A DNA stretch of 9,963 bases from Actinomycetota bacterium. GTDB lineage: Bacteria > Actinomycetota > Acidimicrobiia > IMCC26256 > JACDBD01. The position numbers and the translations under genes are program-made. The stretch is taken from the NCBI GenBank assembly GCA_013695115.1, contig JACDBD010000263.1, positions 1 through 9,963 of the forward strand, in the 5' to 3' direction. Numbering within the stretch: the stretch's first letter is position 1; each line of letters opens with the position of its first letter. Below are positions 1 through 8,299 of the stretch, in pieces. The notes under the pieces were generated by a model. The model searched no databases. It was given only the letters and a program-made list of their open reading frames with translations, and was not told where the DNA came from.

Positions 1-1
1 G

Positions 2-190
2 GTCGACCGCGTACTCGCGGTCGCCCGGGGTGAAGCCCGCGCCACCGAGCTCGGCGGCGGGCGGCGGGTGCGCCGCAGCCGGGGTCAACTGCACGCCGAG
101 CCCGGCCCGGTGGTGCAGACGGAGCGAAGCGGAGCCGTGCTCGGATGGCGGGACGGCGGAGCGGAGCGACCCATGAAGACGGACGGGTAG
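2..190 (+). CDS. tilS: tRNA(Ile)-lysidine synthetase, C-terminal end (partial)
   Basis: Only the last 62 codons are visible, read in frame from base 2 to the TAG at 188-190; the 5' part lies outside the window. The segment running VDRVLAVARGEARATELGGG, then RRVRRSRGQLHAEP, resembles the end of the TilS N-type ATPase region, where a helix is followed by an 'ELPGG-rv-R--g-L' strand pair. TilS modifies the wobble cytidine of the AUA-reading tRNA-Ile to lysidine in the cytoplasm. No catalytic motif falls in the visible part, so the call rests on this C-terminal pattern plus the well-known tilS-hpt-ftsH gene order. The final 25 or so residues (GAVLGWRDGGAERPMKTDG) look like a lineage-specific tail. 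Another protein end is possible. Confidence 0.62.
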   Translation, partial: VDRVLAVARGEARATELGGGRRVRRSRGQLHAEPGPVVQTERSGAVLGWRDGGAERPMKTDG

Positions 191-193
191 CGT
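188..193 (+). promoter_or_regulatory. Putative -10 element for leaderless hpt
   Basis: TAGCGT fits the actinobacterial TANNNT -10 consensus and ends 8 nt before the hpt ATG at 202. There is no Shine-Dalgarno sequence in the gap, so transcription probably begins at or next to the A of the start codon. The first three bases are also the tilS stop codon. No convincing -35 is visible. This is inference from spacing only; hpt may also be read through from tilS. Confidence 0.35.
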
Positions 194-201
194 CCCGCTT
201 C

Positions 202-741
202 ATGACCGATCCCCACCTCGGCCGGATCGTCGTCACCGAAGACGAGCTCCAGCAGCGCGTGCGCGAGCTCGGCAAGGAGCTCACGTCCGATTACGGCGGT
301 CGGCCGGTGCTCCTGGTGGGGGTACTGAAGGGGGCGTTCATGTTCATGAGCGACCTCGCCCGAGCGGTCGACCTCCCCGTCGAGTTCGACTTCATGTCGG
401 TCGCGTCGTACGGCTCCGCCACCCGGACGAGCGGGGTGGTGCGGATCCTCATGGACCTCGACCTCGACCTCTCGGAGCGCCACGTCCTGATCGTCGAGGA
501 CATCGTCGACTCGGGCCTCACCCTCGCCTACCTGCGCAAGAACCTGGCCGCCCGGGGCCCGGCGTCACTCGAAGTCTGCGCGCTCCTCCTCAAGGAGGGC
601 CTCCAGAAGGTCGATCCCGACATCAAGTACGTGGGTTTCCGGATTCCGCCGGACTTCGTCGTCGGTTACGGCCTCGACGTCGGCCAGCGCTACCGGAACC
701 TGCCGTACATCATCGAATACACCGGTCCCGACGCCGAGTGA
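202..741 (+). CDS. hpt: Hypoxanthine phosphoribosyltransferase
   Basis: This 179-residue cytoplasmic purine-salvage enzyme transfers the phosphoribosyl group of PRPP to hypoxanthine or guanine to give IMP or GMP. The PRPP-binding signature VEDIVDSG sits at residues 98-105, with LKGA near residue 43 for the pyrophosphate loop. The C-terminal FVVGYGLDVGQRYRNLPYI (152-170) is the base and metal-binding region typical of bacterial Hpt. The length matches the family. An upstream in-frame ATG at 145 would overlap tilS and add 19 unconserved residues. I chose ATG 202 because homology begins soon after it and a TANNNT box lies 8 nt upstream, which suggests a leaderless start. tilS ends 11 nt before. 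Family assignment is secure; the exact start is inferred. Confidence 0.94.
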   Translation: MTDPHLGRIVVTEDELQQRVRELGKELTSDYGGRPVLLVGVLKGAFMFMSDLARAVDLPVEFDFMSVASYGSATRTSGVVRILMDLDLDLSERHVLIVEDIVDSGLTLAYLRKNLAARGPASLEVCALLLKEGLQKVDPDIKYVGFRIPPDFVVGYGLDVGQRYRNLPYIIEYTGPDAE

Positions 742-773
742 CACGAACATGACCAACCCGCCAGGACCGCGGG

Positions 774-779
774 TAACCT
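774..779 (+). promoter_or_regulatory. Putative -10 element for ftsH
   Basis: TAACCT in the 65-bp hpt-ftsH gap fits TANNNT. A start site near 786 would give a leader of about 20 nt carrying the GGAG ribosome site at 798-801, 5 nt before the GTG start. The -35 region is poor. Inferred from position and consensus only. Confidence 0.35.
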
Positions 780-806
780 AGAAAGCCCGTCCCGCCTGGA
801 GAACGC

Positions 807-2692
<1,886 letters not shown>

Positions 2693-2696
<4 letters not shown>

Positions 2697-3328
2697 CCGA
2701 GCAGCCGCTCCACGCCGTCACACCCGCCGGCGAGGCCGAGCCGACCGGTGCGATCGACAAACCGCGGGTCGAGCAGGCGGTGCGCGAGATCCTCGAGGCG
2801 ATCGGCGAAGACCCGGATCGCGACGGGCTGCGCTTCACGCCCCGGCGCATCGCCGACATGTACGAGGAGATCTTCGCCGGCCTCCACGACGATCCCTCCC
2901 GTCACCTCGTCACCACGTTCGAGGCCGAGCACGACGAGATGGTCATGGTGCGCGACATCCCGCTGGTGAGTCACTGTGAACATCACCTCGTTCCATTCGC
3001 CGGTCGTGCGCATGTGGCATACATCCCGGGCGACGACGGCCGCATCACCGGCTTGTCGAAGCTGGCCCGGCTGGTGGACGGGTTCGCCAGACGCCCCCAG
3101 GTGCAGGAGCGGCTCACGACCCAGATCGCCGACGCGCTCATGAGGGCTCTCGAGCCGCTCGGAGTGTTCGTCGTGATCGAGGCCGAGCATCTCTGCATGA
3201 CGATGCGGGGGGTCAAGAAGCCCGGCTCGCTCACGATCACGTCGGCGGTGCGGGGGATCTTCAAGGACAACCCCGCCACCCGGGCGGAGGCGATGAGCTT
3301 CGTGGGCCAGCCTGGGCTGCGTCCGTAG
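2693..3328 (+). CDS. folE: GTP cyclohydrolase I
   Basis: This 211-residue cytoplasmic enzyme converts GTP to 7,8-dihydroneopterin triphosphate, the first step of folate synthesis. The zinc ligands are all visible: Cys95 and His98 in SHCEHH, and Cys168 in [11 protein letters not shown], so this is a zinc-dependent type IA enzyme. [10 protein letters not shown] (133-142) and [17 protein letters not shown] (45-61) are family blocks. The first 20 or so residues are a variable extension. I chose GTG 2693 because it overlaps the ftsH stop as GTGA; the open frame reaches back to 2606, but that part lies inside ftsH coding sequence. The ribosome site is weak (GTGGA about 8 nt upstream), consistent with coupling to ftsH. 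It supplies the substrate for the pterin branch completed by the fol genes downstream. Confidence 0.97.
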
Positions 3329-3360
3329 GCGGAACCCCCGACCCGCCGTCGGCGTTCCTC

Positions 3361-3366
3361 TACCGT
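3361..3366 (+). promoter_or_regulatory. Putative -10 element, leaderless start of small lipoprotein gene
   Basis: TACCGT fits TANNNT and ends exactly 7 nt before the ATG at 3374, the same spacing seen before folP. The -35 region is GC-rich and unconvincing. If real, it makes 3374 the start rather than the upstream GTG codons at 3365 or 3371. Confidence 0.38.
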
Positions 3367-3373
3367 GAGGGTG

Positions 3374-3658
3374 ATGCGCCGGGTCGTCGTCGGGCTCGTG
3401 GTGTTGGTCGTGCTCGGGGTCGGGTGCGACTCCAGCCCTCGTGACGGGGCGAACGGGGTAGAAGGTCCTGGCGGCGAGGATTTGCCGGGCCGTCCCCCTT
3501 TGCCGGATGGGCGCGAGCGCCCCGGCGCCGAGGACGTCCTGGCTCCTTCGCCCGAGGCGCTCGAGGCGTGCCGGGCAATCTCCAGCGAGGAAGAGGCGAT
3601 CGAGCGCTGCCTCCGGGCGGTGCGCGGGTACCCGGACCCGCTCACAAACCTTCCATAA
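3374..3658 (+). CDS. Small putative lipoprotein of unknown function
   Basis: I do not recognise this 94-residue protein. It starts MRR, then has a strongly hydrophobic stretch (VVVGLVVLVVLGVG, about 4-17) directly followed by Cys18 and CDSS, as in a lipoprotein signal. The residue at -3 is Gly rather than the usual Leu or Val, so the lipobox is imperfect. A Pro/Gly-rich acidic linker (about 22-60) leads to a short C-terminal helix-like segment, PEALEACRAISSEEEAIERCL, with two cysteines 13 residues apart (66 and 79). Third codon positions are mostly G/C, supporting real coding. It sits between folE and folP, with 45- and 51-nt gaps. If exported, it has no obvious link to folate. GTG codons at 3365 and 3371 are alternative starts. 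Lower confidence because of length. Confidence 0.6.
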   Translation: MRRVVVGLVVLVVLGVGCDSSPRDGANGVEGPGGEDLPGRPPLPDGRERPGAEDVLAPSPEALEACRAISSEEEAIERCLRAVRGYPDPLTNLP

Positions 3659-3696
3659 CCGCCTCCCCGCCGCCGGAAGTCGACTGAGACCGACGG

Positions 3697-3702
3697 TACG
3701 CT
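3697..3702 (+). promoter_or_regulatory. Putative -10 element for leaderless folP
   Basis: TACGCT fits TANNNT and ends 7 nt before the folP GTG at 3710, placing the expected transcription start on or beside the first base of the codon. No Shine-Dalgarno sequence precedes the GTG, in keeping with a leaderless mRNA. No clear -35 is visible. Confidence 0.42.
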
Positions 3703-3709
3703 GCGGCCC

Positions 3710-4561
3710 GTGTTCACCTGGGGGGACGTGTGCGGGGCGCGACCAGCGGTAATGGGGGTCGTGAACGTGACCCCCGACTCGTTCTCCGACGGCGGCCGCT
3801 GGTTCGACCCCGGCCGAGCCGTCGCCCACGGCCTCGAGCTCGTCGCCGACGGAGCCGATCTCCTTGACGTCGGCGGTGAGTCGACCCGTCCCGGCGCCGA
3901 GCCCGTCCCCGCCGGTGACGAGCGCCGACGAGTCGTGCCGGTGATCGAACGTCTCGCGGCCGAGTCGGGGGTGCCGGTGAGCGTCGACACCACCAAGGCC
4001 GAGGTCGCGGCAGCGGCGATCGAGGCGGGTGCGACGATCGTCAACGACGTCTCCGCCGGTCGCCTCGACCCCCGGATCCTCGAGGTCGTGGCTGGCGCCG
4101 GCGCCGGCTATGTCGCGATGCACATGCTGGGCGAGCCCCGCACCATGCAGGACGACCCGCGCTACGACGATGTCGTCAGCGAGGTCGGTGACTTCCTGGT
4201 CGACCGGCTCGCGGTCGGGCGCGCCGCCGGGATCGACGACAGCTCCCTCGCCGCCGATCCGGGGATCGGCTTCGGCAAGACGGTGCGCCACAACCTCGAG
4301 CTGCTGGCTCGACTGCACGAGCTGGTGGCGCGGGTCGAGGTGCCCGTCCTCGTCGGGACGTCACGCAAACGCTTCATTGGTGCGGTGCTCGGGACCGACG
4401 GGCGCGACCTGCCCGACGATCAGCGCGAGGAGGGCACGCTCGCGACCGTCGTCTGCGCCCTCGACCGGGGGGCCCGCGTCGTGCGGGTGCACGAAACGCG
4501 CCCGGCCGCGCACGCAGTGCAACTCCTCGACGCTATGCGAACGACCGAGGCGGCTGCGTGA
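3710..4561 (+). CDS. folP: Dihydropteroate synthase
   Basis: This 283-residue cytoplasmic TIM-barrel enzyme joins 6-hydroxymethyl-7,8-dihydropterin diphosphate and p-aminobenzoate to give dihydropteroate; it is the sulfonamide target. All family blocks are present in order: VNVTPDSFSDGG (18-29), DVGGESTRPG (53-62), SVDTTK (91-96), VNDVS (111-115), MHMLGEPRTMQ (137-147), DPGIGFGKT (183-191), GTSRKRFIG (216-224) and RVVRVHE (256-262). The length is normal. The GTG start is favoured because the NVTPDSF block falls at its usual distance and a TANNNT box lies 7 nt upstream. The 3' end overlaps the next gene by 4 bp (GTGA), tying that gene's translation to folP. No resistance-type insertion is evident in the pterin/sulfa loops. 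Confidence 0.97.
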   Translation: MFTWGDVCGARPAVMGVVNVTPDSFSDGGRWFDPGRAVAHGLELVADGADLLDVGGESTRPGAEPVPAGDERRRVVPVIERLAAESGVPVSVDTTKAEVAAAAIEAGATIVNDVSAGRLDPRILEVVAGAGAGYVAMHMLGEPRTMQDDPRYDDVVSEVGDFLVDRLAVGRAAGIDDSSLAADPGIGFGKTVRHNLELLARLHELVARVEVPVLVGTSRKRFIGAVLGTDGRDLPDDQREEGTLATVVCALDRGARVVRVHETRPAAHAVQLLDAMRTTEAAA

Positions 4562-5073
4562 GGGGCCGCTGGGCCCAAGGTCTCGAGCCCCGCTACTTCT
4601 CCTGGATCATCAAGGACCGCCTCGCCGCGTCGGAGCGGCCCGGGGGGTTCGCCCGCAACCACCGCAAGGTCCGACGCCAGGAGGAGCTCATCTGGCTCGC
4701 GGGCCACGGCTTCACCCATGTGCTGTCGCTGCTCGACTCGACCCACAACCTCCACGCCTACGAGGAAGCGGAGATCGCGTACGAGCATGAGCCGCTGGGC
4801 CGCCACGACGAGATGGGCGAGCGACTCGGCACGATCTACTCCACCATCGCAGGCTGGCTCGACCATCCCCTCGAGCGCGTGCTCGTGCACCACGAGGAGT
4901 TCGGTGACCGCATCCTCGGCGTGATGGCGGGGTACCTGCTCTACACCGGCCTCGTGAGCGAGGGACCGCACGCGATCGTCATCATGGAACGGATCACCGG
5001 CCGCCAACTCGGCTCGATCGGACGCGAGATCGTTGCTGTCACCCTCGACGAGAAGATCCTTCGCGCCACCTGA
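4558..5073 (+). CDS. Dual-specificity-phosphatase-like protein with Cys-to-His active site
   Basis: This 171-residue soluble protein has no signal peptide or membrane helix. By eye it follows the atypical dual-specificity phosphatase layout. An N-terminal RYFSWIIKDRLAASERPGG (12-30) resembles 'FSW-l-gRLA---P'. Next come GFTHVLSLLD (51-60), the P-loop position VLVHHEEFGDRI (108-119), the following helix LGVMAGYLLYTGL, and TGRQLGSIGRE (147-157), which matches the usual 'lRPGSIet-eQ' end. At the HCX5R site the nucleophile Cys is His112, the loop Gly is Phe115 and the Ser/Thr after Arg118 is Ile; Arg118 is kept. No clear general-acid Asp is seen. Either a pseudophosphatase or an enzyme with different chemistry is possible. 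GTG 4558 overlaps the folP stop and has GAGG 7 nt upstream. Coding bias is normal, so the frame looks intact. The fold assignment is inference. Confidence 0.68.
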   Translation: MRGRWAQGLEPRYFSWIIKDRLAASERPGGFARNHRKVRRQEELIWLAGHGFTHVLSLLDSTHNLHAYEEAEIAYEHEPLGRHDEMGERLGTIYSTIAGWLDHPLERVLVHHEEFGDRILGVMAGYLLYTGLVSEGPHAIVIMERITGRQLGSIGREIVAVTLDEKILRAT

Positions 5074-5084
5074 TCCGTAGCTAA

Positions 5085-5105
5085 GGCGCGTGATCGAAAC
5101 GCGTC
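5085..5105 (+). terminator. Weak hairpin in the gap before folB
   Basis: The arms GGCGCGT (5085-5091) and ACGCGTC (5099-5105) pair over 7 bp, with one G-U pair and a 7-nt loop. It lies just after the phosphatase-like gene and before the putative folB promoter. There is no T-run, so it may be a weak terminator, an operator, or chance in GC-rich DNA. Confidence 0.22.
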
Positions 5106-5114
5106 GTCCCCGGG

Positions 5115-5120
5115 TACAGT
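5115..5120 (+). promoter_or_regulatory. Putative -10 element for folB-folK
   Basis: TACAGT fits TANNNT and lies 40 nt before the folB ATG, so a leader of about 30-35 nt is expected. It sits in the 87-bp gap after the phosphatase-like gene. The -35 region (GTGATC about 19 nt upstream) is only a partial match. Confidence 0.38.
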
Positions 5121-5160
5121 GGTCCTCCCCCGACGTCCTCCCGAGGCGAGTCAGCACCGA

Positions 5161-5514
5161 ATGAACGACCGCATCGTCATCGCCGGGCTGCGCGAGCTCG
5201 GAGTGCACGGCGTGCTCCCCGAGGAGCAGACGCGCCCCCAACCCTTCGAGGTCGATGTCGAGCTCACCGTCGACCTGGCCGAGCCGGGTGAGAGCGATGC
5301 GCTCGACGACACCGTCGACTACTCCGCCGTCTCCGAAGCCGTCAGCCGGGTGGTCAAGTCAGAGCAGTATCACCTGCTGGAGCGGCTCGCGTCGCGCATC
5401 GCGGAGGTGTGCAAGTCCGACCCGCGGGTCACGGCGGTCACGGTCACCGTGCGCAAACTGCATCCCCCGGTGCGGGCGATGGTCGACCACGTCGCGGTCC
5501 GGGTCGAGCGATGA
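5161..5514 (+). CDS. folB: Dihydroneopterin aldolase
   Basis: This 117-residue cytoplasmic enzyme cleaves 7,8-dihydroneopterin to 6-hydroxymethyl-7,8-dihydropterin and glycolaldehyde; many homologues also epimerise the substrate. Family features are Glu22 in the N-terminal strand region, DTVDYSAV (50-57) with Tyr54, YHLLERLASRIAE (70-82) with the substrate-binding Glu74, and the catalytic-type Lys99 in VRKLHPPV, where Leu replaces the more usual Pro after Lys. The length is typical. The frame is open back to a GTG at 5119, but that codon overlaps the putative -10 box, and homology begins at MNDRIVIAGL, so ATG 5161 is chosen. The ribosome site is weak: the nearest GAGG is 14 nt away. The stop overlaps folK by 4 bp (ATGA). 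Confidence 0.95.
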   Translation: MNDRIVIAGLRELGVHGVLPEEQTRPQPFEVDVELTVDLAEPGESDALDDTVDYSAVSEAVSRVVKSEQYHLLERLASRIAEVCKSDPRVTAVTVTVRKLHPPVRAMVDHVAVRVER

Positions 5515-6002
5515 GCGCCCCGCGCCGCGCCTACCTGGGTCTGGGCTCGAACGAGGGCGATCGTCTGGTGCTCCTCCAGGACGCGATCGATGGCCTCGGC
5601 GCGACGCCGGGCGTGAAGGTGGCGGACGTGTCGCCGGTCTACGAGACCGAGCCGGTGGGCGGGCCGCCCCAGGGCGAGTACCTCAACGCGGTCGTGGCTG
5701 TCGACACCACCCTCTCGCCGCGCGACCTGCTCGACGTCGCCAAGCGCCTGGAGGGCGACGCAGGCCGGGATCCGGCGGGGGAGCGCTGGGGCCCCCGGCC
5801 GCTCGACATCGACATCGTCCTGGTCGGCCACGAGCTGGTGAACGAGCCCGACCTGGTGGTCCCGCACGAGCGCCTGTTCGAGCGCCACTTCGTGCTCGCC
5901 CCGCTGGCCGACCTCGACCCCGCCCTGGCGGTCGTGCCCCGCGGCGGGTGGCGAGGGGTGGAGCGGACCACACTATTGTTGAGCCTGCCAGCGACTCAGT
6001 AG
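5511..6002 (+). CDS. folK: 6-hydroxymethyl-7,8-dihydropterin pyrophosphokinase
   Basis: This 163-residue cytoplasmic enzyme (HPPK) transfers pyrophosphate from ATP to 6-hydroxymethyl-dihydropterin, making the FolP substrate. Visible blocks are AYLGLGSNEGDR (7-18), VYETEPVGGPPQGEYLNAVV (43-62) and the signature RWGPRPLDIDI (92-102), whose Asp99 and Asp101 are the magnesium-binding pair. VPHERLFERHFVLAPLADLDP (117-137) is the C-terminal block. The length is normal. ATG 5511 overlaps the folB stop (ATGA), so the pair is probably translationally coupled; the frame is open further upstream, but only as a shadow of folB. The last 30 or so bases contain an AT-richer patch that may be a promoter for the next unit. 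Confidence 0.97.
   Translation: MSAPRRAYLGLGSNEGDRLVLLQDAIDGLGATPGVKVADVSPVYETEPVGGPPQGEYLNAVVAVDTTLSPRDLLDVAKRLEGDAGRDPAGERWGPRPLDIDIVLVGHELVNEPDLVVPHERLFERHFVLAPLADLDPALAVVPRGGWRGVERTTLLLSLPATQ
5974..5979 (+). promoter_or_regulatory. Putative -10 element inside the end of folK
   Basis: TATTGT fits TANNNT and lies in an unusually AT-rich patch for this DNA, within the last codons of folK. A start near 5986 would give the DUF2520 gene a 5' leader of about 55 nt containing the hairpin at 6003-6027 and the AAAGG ribosome site. No strong -35 is visible. Confidence 0.35.
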
Positions 6003-6027
6003 TCCGGGACCCGGTGACGGGCCCGGA
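6003..6027 (+). promoter_or_regulatory. GNRA-capped RNA hairpin in the leader of the DUF2520-panCD unit
   Basis: The outer stem TCCGGG (6003-6008) pairs with CCCGGA (6022-6027). An unpaired A (6009) follows, then the inner stem CCCG (6010-6013) pairs with CGGG (6018-6021), closed by a GTGA tetraloop of the GNRA class. That is ten base pairs with one bulge. It starts directly after the folK stop and ends just before the AAAGG ribosome site (6031-6035). There is no T-run, so a leader structure or RNA-stability element is as likely as a terminator. The pairing is seen directly; the function is inferred. Confidence 0.5.
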
Positions 6028-6041
6028 ACGAAAGGTTCGAC

Positions 6042-6883
6042 GTGGACGACAACAGTCCCGGGCGCCTCGCGATCGTGGGGCCCGGCCGGGCCGGCACCGC
6101 CCTTTCGCTCGCGCTGGTCGCGCGCGGGTGGACGGTGACCGCCGTCGCCGGCCGTTCGCCCGAGGCCGAGTCGACCCGGCGGGTGGCGGTCGCGCTCGAC
6201 GCTCGTCCCGTTCCCGCCTCCGACGCCGGTCGGGACGCCGACCTCGTGATCGTGGCCACGCCCGACACCGCGATTGCCGGCGCCGCGGCCGGCCTGGCAC
6301 CGTCGCTGCGCGAGGGTGCGCTGGTCCTCCATCTCTCGGGCGCGCGCACGCTGCACGAGTTCGATGACCTGCTGCTCGCCCGGCCCGAGGTCGCGGTGGG
6401 CTCGCTGCACCCACTCCAGTCACTCCCGTCGGGTGAGGTCGGGCGAGCCCGCCTCCCCGGGTCGTGGTGCGCGATCGACGGCCCCGACTCGGTCGAGCGG
6501 ATCGCGCTCACACTGGGGATGCGCCCGTTCCGAGTCGACGCCGCCGACCGGATGCGCTACCACGCCACGGCCTGCGTCGCTTCCAACCACCTCGTGGCCC
6601 TGCTGGGCCAGGTCGAGCGGCTCGCCGCCGACGCCGGCGTGCCCTTCGAAGCATTCCTGCCGTTGGTGCGGGCGACGCTCGACAACGTCGACGACCTGGG
6701 CACCGCTGGTGCGCTCACCGGCCCGGTCGCGCGCGGTGACGCCGCCACCGTCGCCGCCCACCTCGACGTCCTGCCGGCGGAGGAGCGCGCCGCGTACCGC
6801 GCCCTGGCCGAAGCCGCCCTGCGACTGGCCGGACGCGAGGACCACGCCGAGCTGCAATCGCTCCTGAGCGGCGAGGTTGTCGG

Positions 6884-6887
<4 letters not shown>
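6042..6887 (+). CDS. Rossmann-like and DUF2520 domain protein (putative NAD(P)-dependent reductase)
   Basis: This 281-residue cytoplasmic protein begins with a Rossmann strand and the dinucleotide loop GPGRAG (13-18), then AVAGRS (34-39), where the Arg and Ser could favour NADP. LVIVATPD (68-75) is the next strand. The C-terminal DUF2520 region has GSLHPLQSLPSG (120-131), MRYHATACVASNHLVAL (171-187) with the His, Ser and Asn typical of the family, and GALTGPVARGD (223-233). The layout resembles ketopantoate reductase and other 6-phosphogluconate-dehydrogenase-like two-domain enzymes. The family's reaction is not firmly known to me. Its 4-bp overlap with panC and the lack of panE here make a pantoate-related reduction a reasonable guess. 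GTG 6042 has AAAGG 6 nt upstream. Confidence 0.85.
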
Positions 6888-7783
<896 letters not shown>

Positions 7784-8173
7784 ATGCATCGCACCATGAT
7801 GAAGTCGAAGATCCACCGGGCCACGGTGACCGGCGCCGACCTCAACTACGTGGGGTCGATCACGCTGTGCCCGCGGCTCATGGAGCTCGCCGACGTGCTC
7901 GAGCACGAGCAGGTCCACGTGCTCGACATCGACAACGGCGCCCGCTTCCAGACCTATGTCATGCGCGGCCAGCCCGGCGACGCCATCCTCAACGGCGCGG
8001 CGGCGCGGCTCGTCCACATGGGCGACCGCATCATCGTCATCACCTACGCGCAGTACGACGAGACCGAGCTGGAGTCGTACGAGCCGAAGATCGTGCACGT
8101 CGACTCGCGCAACCGCCCGACCGACGAGGACTTCCAGGCCCTCGACCGGGAGCTGCACGAACTGGCGCCGTAA
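7784..8173 (+). CDS. panD: Aspartate 1-decarboxylase (pyruvoyl-dependent)
   Basis: This 129-residue proenzyme decarboxylates L-aspartate to beta-alanine for PanC. It self-cleaves at Gly24-Ser25 in NYVGSIT, and Ser25 becomes the pyruvoyl group. Other family residues are present: KSKIHRATVT (7-16), NGARFQTYV (51-59) with Arg54 and Tyr58, and LNGAAARL (69-76) with the active-site Asn70. The ATG at 7784 abuts the panC stop and gives MHRTMMKSKIHRA, which aligns with the usual 'MxRTMLxxKIHRA' start; a second ATG at 7796 would cut this off. AGGAAAG lies 10 nt upstream. The C-terminal tail is acidic and of normal length for Actinobacteria. It is probably the last gene of its unit, followed by a 129-bp gap. 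Confidence 0.97.
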   Translation: MHRTMMKSKIHRATVTGADLNYVGSITLCPRLMELADVLEHEQVHVLDIDNGARFQTYVMRGQPGDAILNGAAARLVHMGDRIIVITYAQYDETELESYEPKIVHVDSRNRPTDEDFQALDRELHELAP

Positions 8174-8190
8174 CTCCATTGGCGGATCGG

Positions 8191-8196
8191 TAGCCT
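8191..8196 (+). promoter_or_regulatory. Putative -10 element of the nadB leader region
   Basis: TAGCCT fits TANNNT and ends exactly 7 nt before the GTG at 8204, repeating the spacing seen at folP and the small lipoprotein gene. A start here would give nadB a leader of about 100 nt containing a short reading frame and the 8260-8282 inverted repeat. The -35 is poor. Confidence 0.33.
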
Positions 8197-8203
8197 GGGC
8201 GTG

Positions 8204-8299
8204 GTGACAGCGGCACAACCAAGCTCTTCTGGATCCACTTGGCGTCCGAGCGAGCGCTCGCGGCGCAGGTATCCTGCGCCGCAGCGGGCGAGGCAATAG
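8204..8299 (+). CDS. Possible 31-codon leaderless leader peptide upstream of nadB
   Basis: This short frame starts at GTG 8204 (an adjacent GTG is at 8201) and ends at TAG 8297-8299, only 3 nt before the nadB ATG and in the same frame. The peptide begins MTAAQPSSSGSTW and is rich in Ser and Arg, with RSRRRYP near the end. It resembles nothing I know. A TANNNT box 7 nt upstream suggests leaderless translation. Against it, the Ser codons include TCT twice and base use is less typical of local genes. It could couple translation to nadB, act as a leader peptide, or be chance. Confidence 0.22.
   Translation: MTAAQPSSSGSTWRPSERSRRRYPAPQRARQ
8260..8282. promoter_or_regulatory. Perfect 10-bp inverted repeat upstream of nadB (operator or hairpin)
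   Basis: The left arm GCGGCGCAGG (8260-8269) and right arm CCTGCGCCGC (8273-8282) are exact reverse complements around TAT. The dyad covers the TATCCT box at 8270-8275 and ends 20 nt before the nadB start. As DNA it could be a repressor operator for the NAD genes. As RNA it would be a very stable hairpin with a tight 3-nt loop. The 12-bp palindrome GCGAGCGCTCGC (8250-8261) lies directly upstream. No T-run follows, so a classical terminator is unlikely. Confidence 0.5.
8270..8275 (+). promoter_or_regulatory. Putative -10 element for nadB
   Basis: TATCCT fits TANNNT and sits at the centre of the inverted repeat. A start near 8283 would leave about 20 nt of leader with the GAGG ribosome site (8290-8293), 9 nt before ATG 8303. 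TTGGCG at 8239-8244 is too far away (25 nt) for a normal -35. This competes with the promoter proposed at 8191-8196. Confidence 0.33.

Noticed and set aside
454..471. GACCTC repeated three times inside hpt
   Set aside because: It encodes the in-frame DLDLDL of a normal Hpt segment; it is a coding coincidence rather than a repeat element.
3338..3352. Possible terminator after folE (CCGAC / GTCGG, 5-nt loop)
   Set aside because: Only 5 bp with no T-run; such stems are expected by chance in DNA this GC-rich.
5119..5160. GTG at 5119 as folB start
   Set aside because: The codon overlaps the TACAGT -10-like box and adds 14 residues unlike FolB; ATG 5161 begins at the conserved region.
5255..6367. 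370-codon + strand frame overlapping folB, folK and the DUF2520 gene
   Set aside because: It is out of frame with three genes whose motifs are intact; it is Arg/Gly/Pro/Ser-rich, typical of an off-frame reading of this DNA.
8219..8242. Inverted repeat CCAAG / CTTGG after panD
   Set aside because: The arms are 5 bp with a 14-nt loop, too weak to call a terminator or operator.
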